From positions 124,001 to 188,000 of the forward strand of contig NZ_FOKV01000006.1 of assembly GCF_900112105.1 (NCBI RefSeq): 64,000 nt of DNA, in the 5' to 3' direction. This DNA is from Zunongwangia mangrovi (lineage in GTDB: Bacteria; Bacteroidota; Bacteroidia; Flavobacteriales; Flavobacteriaceae). The position numbers and the translations under genes are program-made. Under the pieces are notes generated by a model. It saw nothing but the letters and a program-made list of their open reading frames with translations, was not told the DNA's origin and did no database searches. The stretch's first letter is position 1; each line of letters starts with the position of its first letter. Of this stretch, positions 8,770-16,851 are shown one piece after another.

Positions 8770-9375
8770 ATGAATAAAGATTATTCACAGGATCTATCTG
8801 AAATTAGAAATTTAATGAATCGCTCTTCGCGGTTTCTTTCCCTTAGCGGCACTTCAGGAATTATAGCCGGGATCTATGCTATTATTGGTGCAGGTATCGC
8901 GAAAATATTCTTCTTCCCTACTCAGTTTGAATATCAAAATATTGGATTTGCTAGTCCGCAGCTAGTGCCTATTGTGATCGATCTTATGCTGGTGCTTTTG
9001 CTTAGCCTGGTGACGGCTTATATACTTTCGGCCAAAGAAGCGAAGAAAAATGATGAAAAGATTTGGGATGAAACCGCTAAAAGACTGGCATTTCATTTTT
9101 TAATTCCGCTGCTTACCGGTGGCGCCTATATTTTATCAAAATTGAATCAGGGTGATTTTGCTTCAGCTGCTTCGTTGATGTTAATCTTTTACGGACTCGC
9201 TTTGCTTAATGCTTCAAAATATACGATTGGCACCATAAAATATTTAGGAATTTCAGAAATTTTGATCGGTTTGATCTGTGCCTGTTTTCCCGGATATGGT
9301 TTTTGGTTTTGGACGATAGGATTCGGACTTTTGCATATTGTTTACGGAAGTTTAATGATCATTCAGAAGAAATAA
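8770..9375 (+). CDS. Multi-pass membrane protein of unknown function, co-transcribed with a winged-helix regulator
   Basis: The protein has 201 aa with five or six hydrophobic segments after a polar N-terminus (MNKDYSQDLSEIRNLMNRSS). I do not recognise a named function. It starts 8 bp after the first operator palindrome and is followed 21 bp later by a small DNA-binding protein. Membrane protein plus winged-helix regulator is a common arrangement for a sensed or self-limited membrane function in Bacteroidetes, but neither ligand nor activity can be read here. Confidence 0.75.
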   Translation: MNKDYSQDLSEIRNLMNRSSRFLSLSGTSGIIAGIYAIIGAGIAKIFFFPTQFEYQNIGFASPQLVPIVIDLMLVLLLSLVTAYILSAKEAKKNDEKIWDETAKRLAFHFLIPLLTGGAYILSKLNQGDFASAASLMLIFYGLALLNASKYTIGTIKYLGISEILIGLICACFPGYGFWFWTIGFGLLHIVYGSLMIIQKK

Positions 9376-9396
9376 TTTCCGAAGAAAACGTCCAAA

Positions 9397-9702
9397 GTGA
9401 GTATCATAGAAAACATAAATAAACTTTTTGACCATCGCATTCGATTGGGAATCATGTCGGTTTTAATGGTGAACGAGAAAGTCAGTTTTAATCAGTTAAA
9501 AGAACTTTTAGAAGTGACTGATGGTAACCTTGCCAGTCATATAAAAGCACTTGAAAAAGCCGAATATCTTGAAGTTCAAAAATCCTTTGTAGATCGCAAA
9601 CCAAACACCAAATATAAAGCGACGAAACTTGGAAAATTAGCATTTAAAAAACATATCGATGCCCTGGAAAACATTATAAAATCAAGAAACGAATTAAAAT
9701 AA
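9397..9702 (+). CDS. Winged-helix transcriptional regulator (HTH_34/MarR-like, 101 aa)
   Basis: This small single-domain regulator has the order expected for a winged helix: an N-terminal helix (LFDHRIRLGIMSVLM), a helix-turn-helix (FNQLKELLEVTDGNLASHIKALEKAEYL, about residues 32-59) and a basic wing (VDRKPNTKYKATKLG). The start is ambiguous because the upstream base context is AGTGAGT; the ATG-like first codon read here is GTG at 9397. It probably binds the TACTTTGA-N3-TCAAAGTA palindromes in front of its own operon and of the two downstream units, acting as an autorepressor. That link is inference from position and site count. Confidence 0.85.
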   Translation: MSIIENINKLFDHRIRLGIMSVLMVNEKVSFNQLKELLEVTDGNLASHIKALEKAEYLEVQKSFVDRKPNTKYKATKLGKLAFKKHIDALENIIKSRNELK

Positions 9703-9717
9703 AAATTTTTATTCATC

Positions 9718-9736
9718 TACTTTGAAATTCAAAGTA
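9718..9736. promoter_or_regulatory. 19-bp palindromic operator, copy 2
   Basis: TACTTTGAAATTCAAAGTA has the same perfect 8-bp arms as copy 1 and differs only in the 3-bp centre. It ends 13 bp before the ATG at 9750. CTACTTTG (9717-9724) is a possible -7 box, but no TTG is seen at the -33 position, so this copy may control a weak promoter or read-through transcription. Confidence 0.7.
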
Positions 9737-9749
9737 AAAATCATCTATT

Positions 9750-10067
9750 ATGACTATCGAAAATCCCATGAAATTAGATTACGCTTTGGCGTTAAAACGC
9801 GCACTTATCGGTGCTGGAATTGCGTTACTTCTACTGGCCGGAATTTTGCTGAAAGTAGGCGAAATTGAAAATTGGGTGTACATCCCCATTATCACCACAA
9901 CGATTGGTGGCGCTGGTGGTGGTGTATTTTACTATCTGGTACGTGACTTCTTTTTTAAAGGCCATAAATACACAAAATTGATCAGTATTTTTTGCGGATT
10001 TTGCTTTCTTGTAATTTTTTGGTTAAGCTTAGTTTTCGCGTTGGCACAAGTAGGACTTTGGGATTAA
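9750..10067 (+). CDS. Small membrane protein of unknown function (105 aa)
   Basis: It has three hydrophobic segments (about residues 16-33, 38-60 with a Gly-rich TTTIGGAGGGVFYYLV stretch, and 76-100). I know no function for it. It is preceded by operator copy 2 and followed 3 bp later by the MpaB-like oxygenase gene, so the two are probably translated from one message. Confidence 0.7.
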   Translation: MTIENPMKLDYALALKRALIGAGIALLLLAGILLKVGEIENWVYIPIITTTIGGAGGGVFYYLVRDFFFKGHKYTKLISIFCGFCFLVIFWLSLVFALAQVGLWD

Positions 10068-10070
10068 GCT

Positions 10071-10844
10071 ATGGAAACCACCTATTTCACAAAAAAAGAC
10101 TCGATCGTTCGCCAAATTTGGGGAAAAGCAGATACCATCCTATTTATTTTTGCCGGTGCTGCTGCTGAATTTGCGCTGAATAAAGCGGTAGATTGGCTAT
10201 ATTATACCGGCAGGCTTCCCAAAGACCCGCTGGGCCGGCTTTTCTCTACCGTGAATTATGCGAAAGTGATCGTTTTTGCTGAAAATAAATCAGCTTTCCA
10301 GGCGATAGATCAAATGAATAAAATTCATGCGAAAATTGAAGAAAATCGAGGTTTCAAAATCCCAGATTGGGCATATCGCGATGTACTTTTTATGCTGATC
10401 GACTATTCGATAAGGGCTTTTGAAGCTTTGGAGCGAAAGCTAACATTGCATGAAAAACAAGAGGTTTTTCAGGTATTTCTGAAAGTAGGAAAAGGGATGA
10501 AAATCGCTGATTTACCCTCTAATTTTAAAGACTGGGAATTACAACGAAAATCACAACTTCAGGACAATTTTGAATATAGCGATTTTACCAAAGATCTATT
10601 TCTTCAGTATAAAAAACACTTAGGAATTATTCGTTATTGGCTATTACTGGAAGCACAAATCTTAATGTCGCCTGAAAGAGTAAAAGAATTACTGAATTTC
10701 AGAAATCAGTCTGTTCTAATCGCAATTATCCCGGTTTACCGACTAAGCCGAGTATTTAAAATCGATTATATCCTGAAAGAACTTATACTGCCTAAAGATT
10801 ACAAAAACGACATCAAAGCTTTGGATCACTCGGCAGCTCATTGA
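10071..10844 (+). CDS. MpaB-like oxygenase family protein (DUF2236)
   Basis: The 257-aa protein resembles the MpaB/rubber-oxygenase (DUF2236) family of haem-containing oxygenases. Cues are the N-terminal WGKADTILFIFAGAAAEFALN segment, the GRLFSTVNYAKVIVFA stretch (about residues 55-71), a following helix with NKIHAKIEE carrying a family-type His, and PDWAYRDVLFMLIDYSIRAFE. Family members act on lipids, polyprenoids or peptide bonds; the substrate here is unknown. It sits 3 bp after a small membrane protein and 54 bp before the third operator copy, and is part of the same apparent regulon as a Coq4-like and a DoxX protein. Confidence 0.6.
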   Translation: METTYFTKKDSIVRQIWGKADTILFIFAGAAAEFALNKAVDWLYYTGRLPKDPLGRLFSTVNYAKVIVFAENKSAFQAIDQMNKIHAKIEENRGFKIPDWAYRDVLFMLIDYSIRAFEALERKLTLHEKQEVFQVFLKVGKGMKIADLPSNFKDWELQRKSQLQDNFEYSDFTKDLFLQYKKHLGIIRYWLLLEAQILMSPERVKELLNFRNQSVLIAIIPVYRLSRVFKIDYILKELILPKDYKNDIKALDHSAAH

Positions 10845-10870
10845 TCAAAAAATTTTAATCATTCACTTTG
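10841..10870 (+). promoter_or_regulatory. Putative promoter P3 of the palindrome-controlled regulon
   Basis: TTG (10841-10843), a 19-bp spacer and TCACTTTG (10863-10870) match the Bacteroidetes promoter layout. The -7 box lies within the left arm of operator copy 3, exactly as at P1. Confidence 0.55.
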
Positions 10871-10882
10871 ATTTTCAAAGTA
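10864..10882. promoter_or_regulatory. 19-bp palindromic operator, copy 3
   Basis: CACTTTGATTTTCAAAGTA matches copy 1 except for its first base, and is followed by the same CTTTAAA context. It lies 16 bp before the ATG of the Coq4-like gene. Confidence 0.7.
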
Positions 10883-10898
10883 CTTTAAAAATATCTTT

Positions 10899-11399
10899 AT
10901 GCGAAAGCGATTAATTCACTGGCTTTTTGACCAGACTCAAAAAGTCTATACACAATTTTTAAAACGTAATCATATTCCGTGGAATATTAGCACTGCTCAA
11001 CTCCTCCACTACCCAAAAGAGAGTTTTGGTTTTCATCTTGGCGAATTCCTGAATAAAAATAATTTTGAACTTATTGCAAAAGTAGAACGGCATGATGCCT
11101 ATCATACGCTTTGCGGTTACGGCACCAACGTTGAAGACGAGATCGCCTTGCAATATTTATGTTTAGGTAACGGAAAACACAGTCCGTATATGTTTGGTGC
11201 GATCGTATTGGGTACACTAATTCTTCCCGATTACTTCAGGTATTATTATCGTTCTTTTAAGATTGGTAAAAACGCGAACAAATTTCATCATTTCGATTTT
11301 AAAGAAGTGCTTCCGTTAAACTTTGAAGATTTCAGGCAGGCCATATTTAGCCGAAATTATATAAATTCAGTCTCAATTTTATCCATTCCGAAGAAATGA
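10899..11399 (+). CDS. Coq4-like protein
   Basis: The 166-aa protein carries the Coq4 signature: HDAYHTLCGYGTNVEDEIALQYL (about residues 68-90), which is the HDxxH-x(n)-E metal-site pattern of the ubiquinone-biosynthesis protein Coq4, plus LGNGKHSPYMFGAIVLGT after it. Eukaryotic Coq4 supports the C1 oxidative decarboxylation of quinone precursors. Flavobacteria use menaquinone, so a ubiquinone role is unlikely and the substrate is open. The gene overlaps the DoxX gene by 4 bp (ATGA) and follows operator copy 3. Confidence 0.75.
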   Translation: MRKRLIHWLFDQTQKVYTQFLKRNHIPWNISTAQLLHYPKESFGFHLGEFLNKNNFELIAKVERHDAYHTLCGYGTNVEDEIALQYLCLGNGKHSPYMFGAIVLGTLILPDYFRYYYRSFKIGKNANKFHHFDFKEVLPLNFEDFRQAIFSRNYINSVSILSIPKK

Positions 11400-12100
11400 A
11401 AATCATTGCAAAACTTGAACAATTTCATCTTCAGGCAAGACGAAATATCTGGATAGGTTATTTTGCCATTTTTTGCCGAATCGCTTTGGCGGCAGGCTTT
11501 TTACCTTCGGGATTTGTAAAGATCAATGGCGAACGATTTACGGCTTTAGCCATTAATCACCCGATGGGACACTATTTGGAAGCGCTTTTTTACACCGGTT
11601 ATTATTATCCTTTTATTGGTGTAATGCAAATGCTTGCGGCGGTTTTACTTTTGATTCCGCGCACGGCAACTTTAGGCGCTTTGTTCTATTTCCCTATCAT
11701 TTTGAATATTACGGTGCTTTCTTTAGCCGTTCGTTTTGATGGTTCACTTTTTACCGCACCGCTTATGCTTACAGCTGTGATCTTTTTGCTGTGCTGGGAT
11801 TATCATAAACTGAAATATATTCTTCCATTAAAGCAACATACTTCTGAAAAATTATTTCCACAGCACCCTAAAATTCGCAGGTTTCCTTTTGCATTTTTTG
11901 GTGGCGTTTTTATGTACTCGATCGGTTTTATCTTTTTTATCACCAATATTTACGAGATCATGCCACGTAATTCAGTTAGAGATTGCGAGCGACAATGCAG
12001 CGATACCGAGAATCCCGAAAATTGTATCACATTTTGCGAATGCATACACGAGGAAGGCAATTCACTACAGGAATGTTTGGAGGTTTATAAGGGAGATTAG
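11396..12100 (+). CDS. DoxX-family membrane protein with Cys-rich C-terminal tail
   Basis: This 234-aa membrane protein has four main hydrophobic segments, with the DoxX-like GFLPSGFVKINGERF after the first and a fifth segment near residues 166-186. The last 45 residues hold six cysteines (C197, C201, C210, C214, C216, C227) in a polar acidic context. That tail could bind metal or form disulfides and is not part of the core DoxX fold. DoxX relatives are linked to quinone or thiol redox complexes. The start overlaps the Coq4-like stop by 4 bp, which implies translational coupling. Confidence 0.75.
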   Translation: MKIIAKLEQFHLQARRNIWIGYFAIFCRIALAAGFLPSGFVKINGERFTALAINHPMGHYLEALFYTGYYYPFIGVMQMLAAVLLLIPRTATLGALFYFPIILNITVLSLAVRFDGSLFTAPLMLTAVIFLLCWDYHKLKYILPLKQHTSEKLFPQHPKIRRFPFAFFGGVFMYSIGFIFFITNIYEIMPRNSVRDCERQCSDTENPENCITFCECIHEEGNSLQECLEVYKGD

Positions 12101-12119
12101 TTATCGATAATTTTCTGTT

Positions 12120-12143
12120 GCTAGTAATTCCTTCATTACTAGC
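12120..12143. repeat. Short perfect inverted repeat after the DoxX gene
   Basis: GCTAGTAAT (12120-12128) and ATTACTAGC (12135-12143) flank a 6-nt loop. The hairpin lies 20 bp after the DoxX stop but has no T-run on either side, so it may be an mRNA 3'-end stabiliser rather than a classic terminator. Confidence 0.45.
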
Positions 12144-12219
12144 GGTGCCGTCTAGTTACGAAGAGTTTTTGATAGGAATCTTGCCATACAAAATTATTTA
12201 ACTTTGTTGGGTACTGTAC

Positions 12220-12816
12220 TTAATTTTGACTAAATGTGATAAATTCTCCTTCAAAAGTTTTGTCAAGCTCAGAAATCAATTTATCCAATTTATCAGAATC
12301 TATTATTTCCAACGAATGTAAATGATAGAACATAGCGTATTGATATTCGTAATTCAAATTAGGGTTTATTTTTTCAAATCGCTTTTTCAAGTATGTATTT
12401 CGACGTTTGAATAATTCGGTAATAAAGAAGTCCATTTCTTTTTTTGAAGGTTTATTTTTATAAAATTCAATTCCTTCAAAATCTATACATCTCAGAACTG
12501 TCGAACCCATTTTTAAATTAAATATCCCAAAAGCACCTCCAGCAAGAAATATTAGAATCCATCTATATATTTTACCGAGATTATCAATATTATACATTTT
12601 TAAAACTAAAAATGAAAAAACAATTAGAACTCCTAGTATAATAATTAAAAAGTAATGAATAGGATTGAATTTCAATGAAACAAATTCATTAGTGATATTT
12701 TCAAATGGAATAGTCCGTCCACTGCTCCCAAATGAGCTATCTTCTGATATCTTAAGTACGTTTCCCTGAATGAGAAAAGTCCTTTTTTCTCCACGATGCT
12801 TTTGTTCTAATTTCAA
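12220..12816 (-). CDS. Hypothetical membrane protein (198 aa)
   Basis: It begins with a short polar beta-rich stretch (residues 1-48, GEKRTFLIQGNVLKIS), followed by two hydrophobic helices (about 53-75 and 85-103) and a charged C-terminal half with YKNKPSKKEMDFFITELFKRRN. The layout resembles small Bacteroidetes proteins with a PH-like cytoplasmic part around a two-helix anchor, but I assign no function. It appears to be a single-gene unit. Confidence 0.6.
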   Translation of the reverse strand: MKLEQKHRGEKRTFLIQGNVLKISEDSSFGSSGRTIPFENITNEFVSLKFNPIHYFLIIILGVLIVFSFLVLKMYNIDNLGKIYRWILIFLAGGAFGIFNLKMGSTVLRCIDFEGIEFYKNKPSKKEMDFFITELFKRRNTYLKKRFEKINPNLNYEYQYAMFYHLHSLEIIDSDKLDKLISELDKTFEGEFITFSQN

Positions 12817-12953
12817 TTTTCTTGTGTTACGTTGAATGGTAAATTGTATAAATAGGGATTAATAGATTTATATTTTTGTCTTATTGAAATTTTAATACTC
12901 AGATTTCTGATTATCAAATTCTGGTTTCTGTACGACGTGCTTTAATTACAGCC

Positions 12954-12997
12954 AACGCCCATTATCAATCAAAGAATGATCGATAACAGGCGTTTTT
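12954..12997. repeat. Imperfect hairpin in the gap before the M13 peptidase gene end
   Basis: AACGCC (12954-12959) pairs with GGCGTT (12989-12994), and TTATC/ATC pairs inside with GAT/GATAA. A T-run follows on the plus strand only, where no gene is present to terminate. On the minus strand, downstream of the peptidase gene, the tail is not T-rich. It could still act as the 3' hairpin of the peptidase message. Confidence 0.4.
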
Positions 12998-13035
12998 AAA
13001 TAGAAATTAAATATTCTTTAAAAAACATAAAACCC

Positions 13036-15057
13036 TTACCAAATAAGAATTCTTTCATCTTCAGCTAAATACAATGAATCTTCTGGCTGTACATCGAAAG
13101 CTTCATAGAAATGTGGATTGTTCATTAAAGGTCCATTTACTCGCCATGATGGTGGCGAATGCGGATTGTTATTAATCCATAATCGTAGAAATTCATCCTT
13201 CATTTTTACGCGCCATATTTTAGCTACCGAAAGGAAAAATCGCTGATCTGGCGTAAATCCGCCGATCTTTGTTGTATCCTGACCTTGCTCAGTCATTTTA
13301 AAAGCATCGTAAGCAACCGCCACACCAGCAATATCTGCAGTATTTTCACCAACCGTCATTGCGCCTTTTATATGAAGGGAATCCAAAACCGTAAAGGTGC
13401 TGTATTGATCGATCACCTGCTGGATTCTCGATTTAAATTTCTCGTAATCGCTATCTGTCCACCAATTTTTTACGTTTCCTTCTTTATCGAATTGCGCTCC
13501 CTGATCGTCGAAGGTATGCGTTAACTCGTGACCAATCACCATTCCTATTCCGCCGTAATTTAATGCATCATCAGCTTCGTTATCAAAATAAGGAGGTTGT
13601 AAAATTCCTGCCGGAAAAACAATTTCGTTTGCCGAAGGATTGTTGTAGGCCGTAACTGTAGAAGGTGTGGTAAACCACTCAGATTTATCTACCGGCTCTC
13701 CCAGTTTTTCCAAATTACGTTGGTATGCCGCGGAAGAAGCCGAAACGATATTTTCAAAATAAGTATCTCTATCGATACTTACATTGCCGTAATCCTTCCA
13801 ATTATCGGGATAGCCAATTTTCTTAGTGATCGCAGCCAATTTTTCTTTGGCTTTTATTTTTGTGCTATCACTCATCCATTCTAAATCTTCTATTCTTTTT
13901 GCATAAGCTTTCTGAACATTATCAACTAACTCTTGCATACGCTCTTTGGCTTCTTCAGGAAAATATTTCTTAACGTACAACTGCCCCAAAGCTTCGCCAA
14001 GATATCCATCTACGGCACTTGCCATGATCTCTCCTCGAGTTTTCTGAACTGCTTGCCCAGAGATCACTTTGGTAAAATCGAAAGAAGCATCTACAAAAGG
14101 CTTGCTTAAATTATCTGCATAATTTTCTAAAGTATGGGCTTTTAAATAAACCTTCCAATCTTCTAATGGAACGGTTTTTAAAAGCGAATTAAGAGTATCG
14201 TAATATTCTGGTTGCCCAACATCGATAGAATCTGTTTGCGCATTTAGATCTTCTAAAACTGCAGGCCAGCCAATATTTGGATGATTTTTGTCCAGCTCGC
14301 TTACCGCCATTTTATTATAATTGGCTTTTACGTCACGACGCTCGATCCTGGTTCTATGCGATTCGGCTATCTGCTTCTCGATATCATAAACTACACCGGC
14401 TTTCTTAGAAGCTTCAGCATCGCTAATCCCGGTAAGCTGAAATAATGTGGAAAGGTATTTTTTATAAGCTTCCTGAATTTCTTTTGTTTCTGAATCTTCA
14501 CTGAAATAATAGTCTCTATCTGGTAAACCAATGCCCGTCTGACTAGCATGTGCGATATTCATCTGGCTATTTTTATCGTCTGGCCCAACGTAAAAACTTA
14601 AGATAGAACCATTCCCAGACATTGTTGTATTCGTCACAAAATGCATCATCGAAGAAATATCGGAAATAGCATCGATTTCATTCAAAATTGGTTTTACAGG
14701 TTCAAAGCCTCTTTTGTTTATCGTTGCTGTATCCATCCCGGAAGCATAGAAATCGCCCACTTTTTGTGCAATACTAGCTTCAGCATTTTCACTTTGCGAA
14801 ACACTATCCAGGATTCCCTGCAAACGAAGTCGCTGCGGATAATTCATAAACATATAGGCTCCTACCCCAGCCTGAGTTTCAGGAATTGTAATGGTATCGT
14901 ACCATTTTGCATTAACGTATCTAAAAAAATTATCGCCGGGTTTTAGATCCTGACTGATACCGGTAATTTCTTTGTATTTCTTTTCAGAAGTTTTTTCTTC
15001 ATTTTTACAGGAAGCCAGGGAAAGCAAGCCCAGCAGAAGTAGTGATGTTTTTTTCAT
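13036..15057 (-). CDS. M13-family zinc metalloendopeptidase lipoprotein (PepO/neprilysin-like)
   Basis: I take the ATG at 15057, not the in-frame ATG at 15093, because it gives a clean lipoprotein signal (MKKTSLLLLGLLSLASC). The mature 673-aa protein has the M13 N-terminal domain and the C-terminal catalytic domain. The zinc motif is H510-E-L-T-H514 (in GHELTHTFDD), and the third ligand is E571 in GENTADIAG. The substrate-binding NPSANEIVFPAGILQPP stretch precedes it. It is predicted to degrade peptides in the periplasm or at the cell surface. A 68-bp gap separates it from the oxidoreductase gene upstream on the same strand. Confidence 0.93.
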   Translation of the reverse strand: MKKTSLLLLGLLSLASCKNEEKTSEKKYKEITGISQDLKPGDNFFRYVNAKWYDTITIPETQAGVGAYMFMNYPQRLRLQGILDSVSQSENAEASIAQKVGDFYASGMDTATINKRGFEPVKPILNEIDAISDISSMMHFVTNTTMSGNGSILSFYVGPDDKNSQMNIAHASQTGIGLPDRDYYFSEDSETKEIQEAYKKYLSTLFQLTGISDAEASKKAGVVYDIEKQIAESHRTRIERRDVKANYNKMAVSELDKNHPNIGWPAVLEDLNAQTDSIDVGQPEYYDTLNSLLKTVPLEDWKVYLKAHTLENYADNLSKPFVDASFDFTKVISGQAVQKTRGEIMASAVDGYLGEALGQLYVKKYFPEEAKERMQELVDNVQKAYAKRIEDLEWMSDSTKIKAKEKLAAITKKIGYPDNWKDYGNVSIDRDTYFENIVSASSAAYQRNLEKLGEPVDKSEWFTTPSTVTAYNNPSANEIVFPAGILQPPYFDNEADDALNYGGIGMVIGHELTHTFDDQGAQFDKEGNVKNWWTDSDYEKFKSRIQQVIDQYSTFTVLDSLHIKGAMTVGENTADIAGVAVAYDAFKMTEQGQDTTKIGGFTPDQRFFLSVAKIWRVKMKDEFLRLWINNNPHSPPSWRVNGPLMNNPHFYEAFDVQPEDSLYLAEDERILIW

Positions 15058-15125
15058 AATAAGAGAGAAGTGATTAATTCTAATGTCTAACAAGATACGA
15101 TATTGGATAAAAACAGCTTTAGTTT

Positions 15126-16325
15126 TTAGCTTACAAAATCCTGTAAGTAAGAGTATTTAGGCGTTAATTTACCATTTTTGGTCATTCGGGCTCTTTCTAA
15201 AATTCCGTTTTTATCATTATTGAAAAAAGCCGGCAGTACATGCTCTAAGAACATTTCTCCAAAACCTTCGCTGGCATCTTTAGGCAATTCGCAAGGTAAA
15301 TTATCTACCGCCATTATGGTAATCGCTTTGGGATCCTTAAAATCTATTTCCTTTTCTGTTTCTGGATCGTAGCCATAAATAGGATCTGCGATAGTTGAAG
15401 GACGTATCGTACTAGGAATAGGCCCGGCAATATCACAAGAAATATCTGCAATAAATTTTATGCTGAAATTGGGCGTTTTAGCCTCTTCTTTTGTAAAAAA
15501 TACGGGAGCACCTTCGCCATAAAAATGCCCGGCAATAAAGAAATCGCTGCTTACGGCAAAACGCCAAAAATCTGATTCGTACAACTCGGGATTACTGAAA
15601 AACTCAGGAATGCTTTCTTCGGCACCATCTTTACGCTTATTATAATCTAGGACATCGATATGACAATAAACCGGCTCATCAAATTTTTCTGAAAGATATT
15701 CTGGCACCTCAACTTTCTTGATTTTAAGATGATCTAAAATTTCTTTAGCGCCACGAGCTACTTTTCCGCTACCGGTAAGCACTATTTTAAGATTTGGTAG
15801 GTTGATTTTATCCAATTCGGATAGCATTTTGGCGAGATCTGGAAGATCATCTGCTTTTGGTAAAGTGAAGCTTTCATTTTTGAGTCCGATTGCTCGAAAT
15901 CCGTTATACGCACCTACCAAACCGGCATATCTACCAAAACCAATAAGTCGCATTCCGCTTTCGCTGGTAATCACCTCGTGATCAAAAAGCTCGATGTTTT
16001 TATCTAAAATCGCCTTTAAAAGGTCACGATTATAAGGTTGTTTTTTGATGGTATGAGAAAAGAAAAAGTATTTTTTATTCGGAATTAGGCTTTGAATCGG
16101 TACTTCCTTAACTCCGATCATCACATCGCTATCACTGATATCTTCTGAAACCTGAAATCCTTCTTTTTGATATTCTTCGTCCTTAAAAATTCGAATATCA
16201 GATTGCTGAACTTTAAATTGAGCTTCTGGAAATTGTTCTTTTGCTTGTTTTAGATGTTTTGGCGAGAATACCACGCGACGATCTGGTGGTGTTTTTTCTT
16301 CCCGAATAATAGCGAATTTCAGCAT
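15126..16325 (-). CDS. Saccharopine dehydrogenase (LYS1)/alanine dehydrogenase-like NAD(P) oxidoreductase
   Basis: The 399-aa protein has the N-terminal alanine-dehydrogenase/PNT-like domain (FAIIREEKTPPDRRVVFSP) and a Rossmann segment with KIVLTGSGKVARGAKEIL near residues 185-203. The FIADISCDIAGPIPST stretch (about residues 303-318) is the part that most resembles LYS1-type saccharopine dehydrogenase. Family members oxidise or form saccharopine or related imino-linked amino acids with NAD. Whether this one works on lysine is not shown; no other lysine-pathway gene is nearby. It probably shares a transcript with the M13 peptidase. Confidence 0.7.
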   Translation of the reverse strand: MLKFAIIREEKTPPDRRVVFSPKHLKQAKEQFPEAQFKVQQSDIRIFKDEEYQKEGFQVSEDISDSDVMIGVKEVPIQSLIPNKKYFFFSHTIKKQPYNRDLLKAILDKNIELFDHEVITSESGMRLIGFGRYAGLVGAYNGFRAIGLKNESFTLPKADDLPDLAKMLSELDKINLPNLKIVLTGSGKVARGAKEILDHLKIKKVEVPEYLSEKFDEPVYCHIDVLDYNKRKDGAEESIPEFFSNPELYESDFWRFAVSSDFFIAGHFYGEGAPVFFTKEEAKTPNFSIKFIADISCDIAGPIPSTIRPSTIADPIYGYDPETEKEIDFKDPKAITIMAVDNLPCELPKDASEGFGEMFLEHVLPAFFNNDKNGILERARMTKNGKLTPKYSYLQDFVS

Positions 16326-16649
16326 AGATTGGTATAGGTTTTGTACGATTTATACAGGTTTTTAAAAGCTAATAGTTGTAAAAACAGATGTGTCTTTTTA
16401 GTTTCGCGATCTGTTGTTTTTGTATCGAATTTAGTTTTCCTAATTTAAAAATTAGTGGTCTAAATATCTATTATTGAGATCTTACTTTTTAGGATTTTAA
16501 AAAAGTTATAAAATATTTAAAATCCCGGTTATCGAGAAACTTAGCTTATTGCAAAATAATAAAGCTTTGATTAAAAAACTTATTTTATTTTCGAGCTATG
16601 ACCAGATATATTTAATCTCGATTATCGGGTAAAGATATAAATTTAATAG
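16326..16649. other. Intergenic region between the oxidoreductase and stable-RNA genes
   Basis: This AT-rich stretch of about 320 bp holds the 5' region of the divergent oxidoreductase gene. I see no ORF of coding quality, no clear TAnnTTTG box for the minus strand, and no strong hairpin. Confidence 0.4.
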
Positions 16650-16657
16650 TACCTTTG
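16650..16657 (+). promoter_or_regulatory. Putative -7 box upstream of the Flavo-1-like RNA and tmRNA
   Basis: TACCTTTG matches TAnnTTTG exactly. It lies 67 bp before the Flavo-1-like element, and no equally good box is seen between that element and tmRNA, so both RNAs could derive from one precursor. No TTG is found at the -33 position. Confidence 0.4.
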
Positions 16658-16724
16658 CAGGCCTTGCCATTTTGTAAGTGGTAAGCTGAATTTGATGTTC
16701 TTTGTTTAATTGAAATTCGATTTT

Positions 16725-16821
16725 GCGTTAGGGATAGCAGCGGTTAGCTTTTTGTGAGGCGACGAACAAAAACTAAAAGCGGATAGCCCGCCGTTTGGCC
16801 GATAGGACAAACGGAACGCCC
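16725..16821 (+). ncRNA. Flavo-1-like structured RNA
   Basis: A compact structured segment of about 97 nt. An outer stem pairs GCGTT (16725-16729) with AACGC (16815-16819). A first hairpin pairs TTAG-C-TTTTTGT (16744-16755) with ACAAAAACTAA (16766-16776) with one bulge. A second pairs CCGTTTG (16791-16797) with CAAACGG (16808-16814). The words TTAGGGAT, GCGGATAGCCCG and GCCGATAGG are those I associate with the Flavo-1 RNA motif, which is common in flavobacteria and has no known function. The identification is from memory of the motif and needs a covariance-model search. Confidence 0.65.
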
Positions 16822-16851
16822 AAAAACAAAGCACTAAGTTCTTTACATATT

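Noticed and set aside
12954-12997. Classic rho-independent terminator for the M13 peptidase gene
   Set aside because: The T-run is on the plus strand only; on the coding (minus) strand the hairpin is not followed by T residues.
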